64,000 nucleotides of DNA from Lachnospiraceae bacterium oral taxon 096 (GCA_018141845.1 CP073340.1:1-64000), one strand, 5' to 3'. Shown: positions 21,533-30,412, counted from the first letter of the stretch. Notes: generated from the letters alone by a model not told the origin. Numbers and translations: made by a program.

Positions 21533-22195
21533 ATGCGATTATTGCTATGTGAAGACGAAGAAGATATTCTCTATGCACTTGCCAAGGGATTAAAAAAACT
21601 CAACTACTACACTGATACTGCTACGGATGGCGAAGAAGCCCTACATCTATACTACGAGAATACCTATGACCTCATTGTTCTCGATGTAAATATGCCAAAA
21701 CTGGACGGATTTGAAGTGCTCAAATTGATTCGAGAGGACAATCCAAATCAACGAGTCCTCATTTTATCCGCAAGGAGTTCTCTCGATGATAAAGTGAAAG
21801 GACTCAACTTAGGTGCCAACGATTACCTCACAAAGCCATTTCACTTTGCAGAGCTTGAAGCAAGAATTCGTGCTATTTTGCGTACCCCCTATATGCAAAA
21901 CAGCGATGTCATCCGACTAACATCTTTTGACATCGCCCTCTATATTCAAAAAAAACAAGTATTCAAATCAAATGAAATGATTCCTCTCACCCCAAAAGAA
22001 TATAGTATCTTTGAATATCTATGTTGTCACAAAAATACCTTTGTCTCAAGTTCTGAATTACTCGAGCACAATGTAGATATGAATGCCAATGATACCTCTC
22101 AAGTCATTAAAGTCCATATCGCATCCATCAGGAAAAAATTGGGCTCTGATGTAATCAAAACACATCGTGGAATGGGGTATTCTGTCACTGATTGA
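21533..22195 (+). CDS. OmpR/PhoB-family response regulator
   Basis: 220 aa. The receiver domain (1-115) has acidic residues E7/D8, phospho-acceptor D51 (LIVLDVNMPKLDG), the switch Ser in ILSARSS and Lys101 (DYLTKPF). A winged-helix domain (about 125-220) ends with VKVHIASIRKKLG-type and THRGMGYSV motifs. It faces the thioredoxin/kinase cluster on the other strand, and the kinase gene at 23046-24179 is the obvious partner. The split, convergent arrangement is unusual, because kinase and regulator normally share one transcript. Confidence 0.93.
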   Translation: MRLLLCEDEEDILYALAKGLKKLNYYTDTATDGEEALHLYYENTYDLIVLDVNMPKLDGFEVLKLIREDNPNQRVLILSARSSLDDKVKGLNLGANDYLTKPFHFAELEARIRAILRTPYMQNSDVIRLTSFDIALYIQKKQVFKSNEMIPLTPKEYSIFEYLCCHKNTFVSSSELLEHNVDMNANDTSQVIKVHIASIRKKLGSDVIKTHRGMGYSVTD

Positions 22196-22216
22196 TTCAT
22201 TCTATCGATGTAGATA

Positions 22217-22241
22217 TACAGTCAGTGACTGTACTTTTTAT
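22217..22241 (+). terminator. Hairpin terminator after the response regulator
   Basis: Palindrome TACAGTCAGTGACTGTA (22217-22233) is followed by CTTTTT. It lies between two convergent genes, 20 bp after the regulator stop, and overlaps the last codons of the opposing lipoprotein gene. Confidence 0.5.
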
Positions 22242-22849
22242 GGTCGAAGCTTTTTTGTCAACTGGTCATTTACCATTTTCGTAAAACCAGCCATATCTTT
22301 TCCGCCCAAATCCTTAGCCACAACATTTCCCTCCGAATCAACTAACAGTGTTGTTGGAAAAGCTTGAAGTGTCATCACAAAATCCTTTAATTTTCCTTCT
22401 GGAATTAAATTTGGATAGGTGACTTTGTTCTTTTCAATAACTTCCTTTACGGCATCAAGATCAGTATCTGCATCCTGTGCCACACCAATGACATTGACTC
22501 CCTGATCCTTCATACTCTCATAGAACTTTTGCAGCTCAGGAATTTCAGCCACACAAGGACCACACCAACTTCCCCAGACATTGACAACAGTAAGCTTACT
22601 ACTTTTAAACACATCATTGGTTAGCTCATCTCCACTAACGGTCTTTGCCTTAAATTCTGTAAATTTTTCACTGCTTTCACTCTGTGTATCTACTGCATCC
22701 GTCTTTGATGGATCAGCCTTTGATTGATCAGCCTTTGTACTCGCTGCACTAGCTGTTGTCTCCTGACCTGCCTTTTTTTCACCTGAACAAGCAGTCACTC
22801 CTGCAGCTAAAGTAAACACAACTCCTAATAATAATAAATTCTTCTTCAT
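22238..22849 (-). CDS. TlpA/ResA-like thioredoxin lipoprotein
   Basis: 203 aa from the ATG at 22849, chosen because GAAAGGA lies 8 bp upstream. It has a lipoprotein signal peptide with lipobox VTAC (Cys21), a Lys/Ser/Asp-rich linker, then a thioredoxin fold with active site WCGPC at 95-99 and the cis-Pro region AFPTTLLVD. It would act outside the membrane as a thiol reductant or oxidant. It follows the CXXC microprotein, kinase and 4Fe-4S genes in one minus-strand cluster, so electrons may come from the membrane 4Fe-4S protein. That coupling is inference from order. Confidence 0.9.
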   Translation of the reverse strand: MKKNLLLLGVVFTLAAGVTACSGEKKAGQETTASAASTKADQSKADPSKTDAVDTQSESSEKFTEFKAKTVSGDELTNDVFKSSKLTVVNVWGSWCGPCVAEIPELQKFYESMKDQGVNVIGVAQDADTDLDAVKEVIEKNKVTYPNLIPEGKLKDFVMTLQAFPTTLLVDSEGNVVAKDLGGKDMAGFTKMVNDQLTKKLRP

Positions 22850-22909
22850 ATTCATCATCCTTTCTCTACAATATAATAATATCAATATAGTATTTGACTA
22901 TATTATTTC

Positions 22910-23071
22910 TTAACCTATACCAATACATTCCAAACAGATATTAATGGCCTTTTTTAACACAACCAAATGTTCCTTTCGCATAAGTCCTAGGGAAATCATA
23001 ACAACCGATAGCCCCAAAACAACATAGGGAACAAATTTATTTTTTTCAACTTTTTGTATCAACTCTCTCAT
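22910..23071 (-). CDS. CD1871A-like small membrane protein with a CXXC motif
   Basis: 53 aa. It has a short charged N-terminus, one membrane helix (VPYVVLGLSVVMISLGLMRK) and a C-terminus ending AINICLECIGIG with the CxxC pair. The pattern and ending match the CD1871A family, often found near TlpA-like and 4Fe-4S membrane proteins in clostridia. The start ATG at 23071 overlaps the kinase 3' end by about 26 bp. The CxxC may relay electrons or thiol exchange across the membrane between the 4Fe-4S protein and TlpA; this role is inferred. Confidence 0.75.
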   Translation of the reverse strand: MRELIQKVEKNKFVPYVVLGLSVVMISLGLMRKEHLVVLKKAINICLECIGIG

Positions 23072-24179
23072 CTTTGCCTCCACCAAAGCAAATCACAAAC
23101 TCTGTAAATATTTTTTCGTGCCTATTCTCTTGACTTCGAGCAATAATTGAAAATCCATGTTCTTCTATAATTTCCCTTGTGATTGCAAGCCCAAGACCAC
23201 TTCCTCCCAGCTTTTTTGATCTTGATTTATCCACACAATAAAATGGTTCAAAAATTTTTTCCAGATCTTCCGCTACAATGGCCACGCCATAATTTTTTAC
23301 ACTCAATTTATCCTTCTTTAGCACAATTTCCACAAGTTCCCCCTCATTGGAATAGCGCAAAGCATTGTGAATCACATTAGAAATTGCCTGTTTCATCAAA
23401 ACCTTATCCGCAAGAACACAAAAATCTTGGTTTTCAAAGTAAATACGAACTTGTAATTTCTTTTCTCGAATTCGCTGGTCAAATTCACTCAATATTTCTG
23501 CTACTACTTTATACGGAAAAAACTCATCTAATTGCAAAGTTTCTCCACTACTTAGTAATCTTAGTTCCTGAACAATCAAGTTCATTCTCTCAATCTGCCT
23601 GTCCACTATGGCGACAAATTCCTTGTAGTCCTCTAAATTTGGCTCTTCTTCAAGACCGAGCACCTCCAAGTTGGTTTTGATTGCTGCCACTGGAGTCTTT
23701 AATTCATGTGCGGCATTTTGTGAAAATCGCTTTTGCTTATCATAGGATTCTCGAATATTTTTGAGCATAGAATGAAAGGCATATTGTAAATCTCCAACCT
23801 CATCCTGTGTATTTACTAATTGAATTTCTTGATCGTTCTTTTGGATGTCCAAATTCTTCATTGCACTACTCAATTTCTTCAAGGGACTCAATACTCTTCC
23901 ACTCACCAACCACATAAAAAAAGTTCCTGCCATTGAAACAAAGAGCATAATATAAAAACTTTTGAGTTGAAAGATTTGCTGTGCATGAGCAAAATCAAAT
24001 TTAATGGCACTATCTTGTCCTACTGGCAAATTGACATCCGATACAATAAAGACCGTGGCCGCATTTTCTATTGTTAAAATAAAAGATAGCACAGATATTC
24101 CACAGAGTACAAGACCTGTCAACAAAGTAATCTTGATTCGAATGGACAATTTATTCCACATTTTCCACGCCTCTTCCAT
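23046..24179 (-). CDS. Membrane sensor histidine kinase
   Basis: 377 aa. TM1 is at about 14-38, a short extracytoplasmic sensor loop at about 40-72 and TM2 at about 75-95, followed by a HAMP linker. The H box has phospho-acceptor His158 (NAAHELKTPVAAIKTN), the N box is NVIHNALRYS and the G2 box is GGSGLGLAI. The start may be M7 (24161) instead of the ATG at 24179; both overlap the end of the 4Fe-4S gene. The sensor loop has no cysteine, so any redox sensing would be indirect. Its likely partner is the opposed response regulator. Confidence 0.92.
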   Translation of the reverse strand: MEEAWKMWNKLSIRIKITLLTGLVLCGISVLSFILTIENAATVFIVSDVNLPVGQDSAIKFDFAHAQQIFQLKSFYIMLFVSMAGTFFMWLVSGRVLSPLKKLSSAMKNLDIQKNDQEIQLVNTQDEVGDLQYAFHSMLKNIRESYDKQKRFSQNAAHELKTPVAAIKTNLEVLGLEEEPNLEDYKEFVAIVDRQIERMNLIVQELRLLSSGETLQLDEFFPYKVVAEILSEFDQRIREKKLQVRIYFENQDFCVLADKVLMKQAISNVIHNALRYSNEGELVEIVLKKDKLSVKNYGVAIVAEDLEKIFEPFYCVDKSRSKKLGGSGLGLAITREIIEEHGFSIIARSQENRHEKIFTEFVICFGGGKDERVDTKS

Positions 24180-25077
24180 CTAATTCACTTTTCTTTTTCT
24201 GAAGTCCCGCAAATCCTGCAAAGGAAGTGGTCAATGCCTCGTGTGAACAAGCCGATGTACATGCTCCACACCGTATACACTCCAACGAGTTTGGTGTCTT
24301 TCTCACATCAATATCCATCTTACAAGCCCTTTCACAGAGCTTGCATCCCACACATTTTTCATTGTGAAATTCCATCTTATAAAATCCAATTTTATTAAAA
24401 AAAGAATACAGTGCTCCCAGCGGACAAATATACTTGCAAAATGGACGATAAGTAAAAATAGAAAGAAGGACAATCACAATCAATATACTCAACTTCCAAA
24501 AGAACAATACTCCTATTGTGCTCCTCAATTCCCTATTTTTAATCAGCAAGGGGATGGCTCCCCCCAATGTCCCTGATGGGCAAATAAGTTTACAAAAATA
24601 AGGTGCTCCAAGACCAAATGGATTGGTCAAAAGCATGGGAAGTAAGATCACAAATACAATCAATATCAGATACTTTGCATATCTCAGCCCCCGATCTATC
24701 TTTCTTGGCACCTTTAATTTTTTGGTCGGTATCTTATACAATAAATCCTGAACAAATCCAAAGGGGCACATCAATCCACATACCAATCTTCCAAACAAAG
24801 CACCAATCAAGATAATCAGTCCAAATACATAGTAGGACATACTAAACTTCTTACTTCCGATCACTGCCTGAAGTGAACCAATGGGACAAGATCCAATCGC
24901 TCCTGGACAGGAATAGCAATTCAGTCCTGGAACACACACAGTCTTTATCTTGCCAGTAAAAATCTTTCCTGTCCAAAAACCCTTGATATTGGCATTGGTT
25001 ATCAATGTGCTCACTGCCTGTAAAATATTCTTTTTTCTTTCCTGCTTCTTCGTACTTTGATTTTCAAAATACTTCAC
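24151..25077 (-). CDS. NapH/YccM-like membrane protein with two [4Fe-4S] clusters
   Basis: 308 aa, GTG start at 25077 behind a GGAGGAGG ribosome binding site. It has several membrane helices. Cytoplasmic-side Cys motifs are CYSCPGAIGSCPIGS, VCGLMCPFGFVQDL and CKYICPLGALY, typical of NapH-type proteins. The C-terminal ferredoxin part has CVGCKLCERACKMD and CIRCGACTSACSHEA. Such proteins carry electrons from a cytoplasmic donor through the membrane. It is the first gene of the cluster that ends with the TlpA-like lipoprotein. Confidence 0.9.
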   Translation of the reverse strand: MKYFENQSTKKQERKKNILQAVSTLITNANIKGFWTGKIFTGKIKTVCVPGLNCYSCPGAIGSCPIGSLQAVIGSKKFSMSYYVFGLIILIGALFGRLVCGLMCPFGFVQDLLYKIPTKKLKVPRKIDRGLRYAKYLILIVFVILLPMLLTNPFGLGAPYFCKLICPSGTLGGAIPLLIKNRELRSTIGVLFFWKLSILIVIVLLSIFTYRPFCKYICPLGALYSFFNKIGFYKMEFHNEKCVGCKLCERACKMDIDVRKTPNSLECIRCGACTSACSHEALTTSFAGFAGLQKKKSELDGRGVENVE

Positions 25078-25157
25078 CTAACCTCCTCCTTTATTCCTGC
25101 CTGTAGTTATCCTTGTCATACTTTATTGCTCTGTATATATACTATATACCACAAAGA

Positions 25158-25175
25158 AGGTTAAGATAGGGTAAA
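25158..25175. promoter_or_regulatory. Possible response-regulator half-sites upstream of the 4Fe-4S gene
   Basis: Direct repeats AGGTTAA (25158-25164) and GGGTAA (25169-25174) are spaced 10 bp, followed (toward the gene) by AT-rich GTATATAGTATATATAC. Ten-bp tandem half-sites beside a -10-like element fit OmpR-family binding, but this is only a pattern. Confidence 0.3.
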
Positions 25176-25218
25176 TATTTCAAAAGTCACAAGAATTTTA
25201 AAAGTAAATAATACAACA

Positions 25219-25258
25219 AGGTCCTACAAGCAGTTCATTTATACCACTTGCAAGACCT
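25219..25258 (-). terminator. Terminator-like hairpin after the DUF697-like gene
   Basis: Arms AGGTCCTACAAG (25219-25230) and CTTGCAAGACCT (25247-25258) form a 12-bp stem with two G-U pairs on the minus strand transcript. A moderately T-rich stretch follows. Confidence 0.5.
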
Positions 25259-25299
25259 CATCTCCAAACATCTAAACGAAAACTATTAGTATAGATATT

Positions 25300-25758
25300 C
25301 TACTGTTTAACTTCCTCAAAAGCTGCCTTCAATTCCTTTGAAGCATTTAATAAATCTTGTGGTTTGTCTCCTTTAGACATTCTAAAAAAGTCATCAGCAA
25401 CTATCCATCCCATAGTTTCTGTCAATGCAGCAGCTGTTGAAGCACTTATAGCTCCCCCAATAGCAGATCCCACACCGGGAAACATTTTTAATGCACTAGT
25501 AACAATCTTACGCCCTGTCTCTCTCGCCAAATTAACTCCTAATATAGATTTTGCAACAGACTGCGAAATCTCTACATCAAATACTTTCCCTAATTGTATA
25601 ACCATCATAATCTGTGCCACTGTTATTGGTATTGTATCTGACATTGGAATAGGGATAGCTCCAGCCGCCGCTGCTGCTGTAGCTGTAGTATGAATCACCT
25701 TGGAACATTCTTTTTTCAAATCACTTGACATATTTACCTTACTTTTTGTCATATACAA
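25300..25758 (-). CDS. Small DUF697-like hydrophobic protein
   Basis: 152 aa. A hydrophobic Ala/Ile/Pro-rich segment (residues about 24-52, AAAAAGAIPIPMSDTIPI) is followed by Gly/Ala-rich helices (FPGVGSAIGGAISASTAAAL). This arrangement, especially the AIPIP stretch and GVGSAIGGAISA, resembles the DUF697/YcjF-type domain often linked to membrane-associated GTPases. No GTPase is present here. The gene follows an unknown 96-aa gene by 40 bp and is probably co-transcribed with it. A hairpin follows. Function unknown. Confidence 0.6.
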   Translation of the reverse strand: MYMTKSKVNMSSDLKKECSKVIHTTATAAAAAGAIPIPMSDTIPITVAQIMMVIQLGKVFDVEISQSVAKSILGVNLARETGRKIVTSALKMFPGVGSAIGGAISASTAAALTETMGWIVADDFFRMSKGDKPQDLLNASKELKAAFEEVKQ

Positions 25759-25798
25759 CCTCCCCTTTTCAAAAAACTTTTTTCAAATAGCATTCTCT

Positions 25799-26089
25799 CT
25801 AATTTCCTAAATAAACATCCATCAATAGCTTACTTGCTTTAACTTTTCCTTGATAATCCATCTTCTCAATAAGCTTCATTAGATTTCTATCTGTCATTTG
25901 TCGAGCTTTCTCTCTTAAAACTGTACCACAATTAACAAATTTCATTCCTGATGCTCTTTCCACCTCATAGCAAAGCTCTTCTATGCTAAGCTCCCTAAAA
26001 TTATCTTGTTCTTCCTTCATATTACTAAGCGTTTCATTCAAAAATCCAAAAATACCCTCTAGTAATCCCATATCTTCCTCCAAAATCAC
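25799..26089 (-). CDS. Hypothetical small acidic helical protein
   Basis: 96 aa (90 aa if it starts at MGLLEGIFGF, 26071). It is predicted mostly helical, with Glu/Asp-rich and Lys/Arg-rich stretches and no signal or membrane segment. The ATG-proximal region reads LEGIFGFLNETLSNMKEEQD. It is the first gene of a probable two-gene transcript with the DUF697-like gene, so the two may act together. Family not recognised. Confidence 0.6.
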   Translation of the reverse strand: MILEEDMGLLEGIFGFLNETLSNMKEEQDNFRELSIEELCYEVERASGMKFVNCGTVLREKARQMTDRNLMKLIEKMDYQGKVKASKLLMDVYLGN

Positions 26090-26270
26090 TTTCTATTTTC
26101 TATACAAAAATTATCTAAATATTACAAACTCTTTCTTAAAAGTACTCCCAATATATAATATTTTTATACTTTTCAAAATTCGCTTCTTTTATTATATATA
26201 TATATAGTCAATATTTTTTGATTTTTTTTTAAGATTCTTATATAATATTTATTCCTTCCAGTTTTGTAAT

Positions 26271-26302
26271 TAAAAAAGAGCACCACTTCAAAGTGATACT
26301 CT
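26271..26302 (-). terminator. Rho-independent terminator of the nitroreductase gene
   Basis: Arms at 26277-26288 and 26291-26302 form a 12-bp stem with two G-U pairs on the minus strand, followed by six T. It lies 25 bp after the nitroreductase stop. Confidence 0.75.
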
Positions 26303-26327
26303 CTTCAATTTCAAGATATTCTACATC

Positions 26328-26840
26328 TTATAGATAACTCACTGTCTCTGAAAGTTCTTTTCTCTTTTCGTGATTGGCCAATGGACCTGCTCCCTCTGCG
26401 GCATAGCCAAGATCCATTGCCATTAGAATTTCCTCGTTCTGTGGAAGTTCCAACGCCTTGGCTAACTCATCTGGATCAAGGCAATTGATCCAACAACTGT
26501 CCACGCCCTCATCCGCTGCTGCCAAAATCATATGGGTTGCAACAATGCTTGCATCCTCCACACCAGAATCTCGCTTCTCCCCAGGATAGAGATAGACATT
26601 GTTCTTATCAAAGGTAACAACAAGAACCGTTGGTGCACCATAGCGACAAGGAGAAACTTGGTCAAATTTGTCCAAAGCTTCAGCACTTTGAAGGACATAG
26701 ATATGTTGCTCTTGAAGATTTTTTGCTGTTGGTGCGAGGCGTCCTGCATTTAAAATTGCCTCTAACTTTTCCTTTTCTACTTGACGATCGCTATACTTTT
26801 TACATGAGTAGCGATTTTTTATGACTTCTCTAAACTCCAT
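26328..26840 (-). CDS. Nitroreductase-family flavoprotein
   Basis: 170 aa, a short member of the family. The FMN-binding start KNRYSCKKYSDRQVEKE is followed by ILNAGRLAPTAKNLQEQHIY, and the C-terminal half has GVDSCWINCLDPDELAKAL and LGYAAEGAGPL. The family uses NAD(P)H and FMN to reduce nitro compounds, quinones or other acceptors; the substrate is not predictable. It stands alone with its own terminator. The promoter region upstream is short, and the YbjN-like gene lies 71 bp away on the same strand. Confidence 0.92.
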   Translation of the reverse strand: MEFREVIKNRYSCKKYSDRQVEKEKLEAILNAGRLAPTAKNLQEQHIYVLQSAEALDKFDQVSPCRYGAPTVLVVTFDKNNVYLYPGEKRDSGVEDASIVATHMILAAADEGVDSCWINCLDPDELAKALELPQNEEILMAMDLGYAAEGAGPLANHEKRKELSETVSYL

Positions 26841-26911
26841 AGTGTGCTTCCCTTTCTAAAAATTCCCAAACCGTCGAAATCCATTTTAATTTCAATAATT
26901 CCACTAACTCA

Positions 26912-27337
26912 CTAACTCCAAATAGCTCTCATCAACACTGGATAACACTCGTCAAGAACATGCATCATCCGCATCAAAATCTCAACAACTTCTTGTCCCA
27001 AGGTATAATCACTGGCCTCAACAGGAAAATCATATTCAACACTAACATCATTGTCATCGTTCATTACAAACTTAAAGTATCGAAACTTTTGATTGCATTG
27101 ATTGATCACTTTCATAATCTTTGGAATTCTTTCTTCTGCCACATTGTGGAGAATGCCATAGACACGAACAGCCACATCATTGTCATCATCTTGAGAAAAT
27201 ACCTTAATTGTAATTGTAGGACCATTCTCTATACCATAGCCTGCACTGAGAATATTGACATCCTCCATATCCTCGACATTATAGTGCATATTCACCTTGT
27301 CCATTTCTTGCATAATGAGTCGTATTGCCTTAAACAT
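26912..27337 (-). CDS. YbjN-like domain protein
   Basis: 141 aa from the ATG at 27337, chosen for the GGAGG 7 bp upstream. The alpha/beta pattern with a central acidic strand set (TITIKVFSQDDDNDVAVRVY and FVMNDDNDVSVEYDFP) resembles the YbjN/type III chaperone-like fold. It has no membrane segment or catalytic motif. Its role is unknown; YbjN proteins are usually described as putative regulators or chaperone-like. It follows recD2 by about 90 bp. Confidence 0.6.
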   Translation of the reverse strand: MFKAIRLIMQEMDKVNMHYNVEDMEDVNILSAGYGIENGPTITIKVFSQDDDNDVAVRVYGILHNVAEERIPKIMKVINQCNQKFRYFKFVMNDDNDVSVEYDFPVEASDYTLGQEVVEILMRMMHVLDECYPVLMRAIWS

Positions 27338-27426
27338 CACTGTTCCTCCTTATCTTTGCTTGCACAAACTCTACATCATATCCATTTATATTATACCATA
27401 TTTTCGTCAAAATAGAAAAAGAAAGC

Positions 27427-29700
27427 TTAGATTAATCGCTCTCTAAGTAGAGTATTTCTCTTTGTTATAGTCACATTTTTTATTGCATAGCTCAATGCCT
27501 TTTTTGTCCCGACCATAACCAAAATCTTCTTTGCCCTTGTAATCCCCGTATAAACAAGATTTCTTTGTAACATAATAAAGTGGCTCATGGTCATTGGCAT
27601 CACCACAATAGGATACTCTGAGCCCTGAGCCTTATGAATGGTTGTGGCATAGGCGTGGACAAGTTCCTCTAGTTCAGACGCTTCATAGCTTACGACTTTT
27701 CCATCAAAGCACACGCTCAATGTCCGATCACTCTCATTCACTGATACAATCGTTCCAATATCTCCATTAAAAACTTCTTTGTCATAATTGTTTTTTATTT
27801 GCATCACTTTGTCATCTATGCGAAAAGTATAGCCACTTCGATGTAGGCATGGCTTTGTTACCATTCGTTTTTCTCCCCTGACCACAATTTCTTGCTCAGG
27901 CGGATTGAGTGCTTCCTGTAAAGCTAGATTTAAATTTGTTGCTCCCACCACTCCCCTCTGCATAGGTGTAAGTACTTGAATTTGTCTTGGGGCAAGATGA
28001 TAGTAATTGGGCAATTTTTCACTCACTAATTTTACAATCTGTGGCACAAAGCTTTCTATAGCTTCATTCTCCACGAAGAAAAAATCAGTATTGCCATTGC
28101 TGATATCAGGCATCCTTCCCTGATTGATGCGATGTGCATTCATAATAATTCGACTCGTCTGTGCCTGGCGAAAAATCCTTGTCAACCGCACCACCAAAAA
28201 GCTTTCCGAGTCAATGATGTCTCGCAATACATTTCCCGCCCCGACACTTGGCAGCTGGTCAATGTCTCCAATCAAAATCAGACGCATTGATGCGGGAATT
28301 GCCTTTAATAAGGAATTCATCAAGATCATATCAATCATCGAACATTCATCGACAATCAACACATCTCCCTCCAGTGGATGCTCCTCATTTCTTTGGTAAC
28401 CATCGGGGGGCTTACATTCCAACAGTCGATGTATGGTCTTTGCTTCAAGTCCTGTGGTCTCTGTCATTCGCTTGGCGGCACGCCCTGTTGGGGCCGCCAA
28501 AAGAATCTTTAATCCATACGCTCGATACATCGAAATAATGCCATGCGTCGTCGTTGTCTTTCCCGTTCCTGGTCCTCCTGTCAATACCATCACCTTTGCT
28601 ATAGCCGCCTGACGAATAGCTAGAGCTTGAATCTCATCATAGTTCATTTTGGCCTTTCTTTCGATAGCAGTGACATCGACCGAAAGTTCAACATTGCCTG
28701 TTTTTTTTCGCTCTTTGATTAGCTCTTGATAGAGTCGATCCTTTGCAGGAGAAGAAGCTAACTTCTTTAACTTTCCTGCAACTCCAATTTCTGCATAATA
28801 AAATGGTGGAAGATAAATGGCAACCTCCGACTTTTGATCTCTATTTTCTTCCTCACCTTCTTTTCTTTCTTTTCCTTCATCTTGAATCTCAAAATTTTTT
28901 TCAAGAATGAGTTCTTTTTTCTGAATCATATCGTCCATCGTCATCATCACGGTCTCTTGAGAAGCCTCTAAAAGTTGACTTGCCCGTTCTACAAGTTGTC
29001 CCTTTTTAGCAAAGACATGACCTTCATTTGAAAGATCGGAAAGTGTGTACATCAATCCACTTCGCAATCGCACATAGGATTCCTTCTCAAAGCCTAATTT
29101 CATTGCTATCTGGTCTGCAGTCTTAAATCCAATTCCCCAAATATCATCGGCCAATTGATAGGGATTTTTCTTCATCATGGCAATACTTTGATTTCCATAG
29201 TGGTGGTATATCTTAGCTGCATAAGAAGTGGACACTTGATGTTCTTGCAAAAAGAGCATAATATTTTTAACCTCTTTTTGCTTTTCCCAAGACTGAGCAA
29301 TCATCTGCACACGCTTTTTTCCGATTCCCTCAATTTCTTCCAAAACTTCTACATTGGTCTCAATAATATCAAATGTCTTCTCCCCATACTTTTGAACAAT
29401 CTTTTTGGCAAATTTTGGTCCCACTCCCTTAATCAGTCCAGAACCCAAGTATTTTTCCATGCCATAGACAGTGGCCGGAAGTGTCTCTTCCCAATTTTGT
29501 GTGACAAATTGGCGACCATACTTTGCATCTACCTTCCACTCTCCATCACACAAAAGAACCGAACCTACATTGGCATCGATCATATTTCCAATCACAGGAA
29601 CTAATTCGCTGTAATCCTTCACTCTGCATTTCAAAACGGAGTATCCATTTTCTGGATTTTGATAAGTAATTCGCTCGACCACACAGCGAATTTTTTGCAC
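27427..29700 (-). CDS. recD2: RecD2-type ATP-dependent DNA helicase
   Basis: 757 aa from the GTG at 29700, which sits 8 bp after GGAGG; an alternative GTG at 29709 overlaps that site. An N-terminal OB-like domain (VERITYQNPENGYSVLK) precedes tandem helix-hairpin-helix motifs (LEEIEGIGKKRVQMIAQ, DIWGIGFKTADQIA), a Walker A (GGPGTGKTTTTHGI), a DECSMID motif II and a C-terminal UvrD-like domain (YATTIHKAQGSEYP). RecD2 enzymes are 5'-3' superfamily 1B helicases of DNA repair that work without RecBC. No recB/recC is nearby, which fits. Confidence 0.95.
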   Translation of the reverse strand: MQKIRCVVERITYQNPENGYSVLKCRVKDYSELVPVIGNMIDANVGSVLLCDGEWKVDAKYGRQFVTQNWEETLPATVYGMEKYLGSGLIKGVGPKFAKKIVQKYGEKTFDIIETNVEVLEEIEGIGKKRVQMIAQSWEKQKEVKNIMLFLQEHQVSTSYAAKIYHHYGNQSIAMMKKNPYQLADDIWGIGFKTADQIAMKLGFEKESYVRLRSGLMYTLSDLSNEGHVFAKKGQLVERASQLLEASQETVMMTMDDMIQKKELILEKNFEIQDEGKERKEGEEENRDQKSEVAIYLPPFYYAEIGVAGKLKKLASSPAKDRLYQELIKERKKTGNVELSVDVTAIERKAKMNYDEIQALAIRQAAIAKVMVLTGGPGTGKTTTTHGIISMYRAYGLKILLAAPTGRAAKRMTETTGLEAKTIHRLLECKPPDGYQRNEEHPLEGDVLIVDECSMIDMILMNSLLKAIPASMRLILIGDIDQLPSVGAGNVLRDIIDSESFLVVRLTRIFRQAQTSRIIMNAHRINQGRMPDISNGNTDFFFVENEAIESFVPQIVKLVSEKLPNYYHLAPRQIQVLTPMQRGVVGATNLNLALQEALNPPEQEIVVRGEKRMVTKPCLHRSGYTFRIDDKVMQIKNNYDKEVFNGDIGTIVSVNESDRTLSVCFDGKVVSYEASELEELVHAYATTIHKAQGSEYPIVVMPMTMSHFIMLQRNLVYTGITRAKKILVMVGTKKALSYAIKNVTITKRNTLLRERLI

Positions 29701-29910
29701 AAAAATCACCTCCCAATCTTTCTAATAAATCTTTTGACATCCTCCTATATTTTTGTCCTAATTTACAATAAAATAATATTTTACTCTAAATTTTATTATA
29801 GAATTGAAATTTACTGCGGTCAAGCTTGTAAATTTATCGCAATTATGCTATTATTTGTGCAACTAATCACAGTAATTATATACAAACTATACAATAGCAA
29901 AGGAGGATCT

Positions 29911-30412
29911 ATGAAAAAATCTGATTTTTTTAAACTTGCATTTCTCTATAGGAAAACGAAAGTTTGGAATTTTCTTTGGGATACAGAAATATTTGCCATA
30001 AAATTAGACGATGGGCAGATTGGATATGTCAGTATTACAGGAAGAGAGATTGATGACACCTGTACAAAAAGAGAAAACACAGACACCTTATTTTCCATTC
30101 TTTCTTCTTATTGCTGAGAGCGAAAGCCATTACCTTCTCCCTATTCCTACAGAATATTTCATCGATCAGGATCCATAAATTATATTACAGGGTGTTGTTG
30201 AAGGGTGGAAGGAGGAAAAACTTTGTCCTAAAAAGATTCGATGTCGAGATGAGAGAACCTTTGCTCTTCTCAAAGATTTTTGTGACAAAACAGGGATCAA
30301 GATCATTAAATATGATGGCTACATGTCCTCCCTACAAAATGCGGAAGAAAACCTGCTCGATATACAATCTTCAGATATTGATCCAAATTACTTAAAAAAC
30401 TCGTACAATTAA
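29911..30412 (+). pseudogene. Decayed DUF7309/DUF6930-like gene
   Basis: After an AGGAGG site the ATG at 29911 opens a frame (KVWNFLWDTEIFAIKLDDG, GQIGYVSITGRE) that stops at 30117. Coding-like sequence continues in other frames: TPYFPFFLLIAESESHYLLP, then GWKEEKLCPKKIRCRDERTF and TFALLKDFCDKTGIKIIKY to a stop at 30412. The WDTDIFAV and RDERxFALLKDFC-type blocks resemble the DUF7309 and DUF6930 modules usually joined in one protein. At least two frameshifts and an internal loss make it nonfunctional. Family assignment is from memory of motifs. Confidence 0.6.

Noticed and set aside
25300..25758. Bacteriocin or holin from the hydrophobic Ala/Gly stretches
   Set aside because: No leader, double-glycine site or export genes; the pattern fits DUF697 better.
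29659..30117. 152-codon plus-strand frame starting at 29659
   Set aside because: The part before 29911 is antisense to recD2 and has no ribosome binding site; the supported start is 29911.
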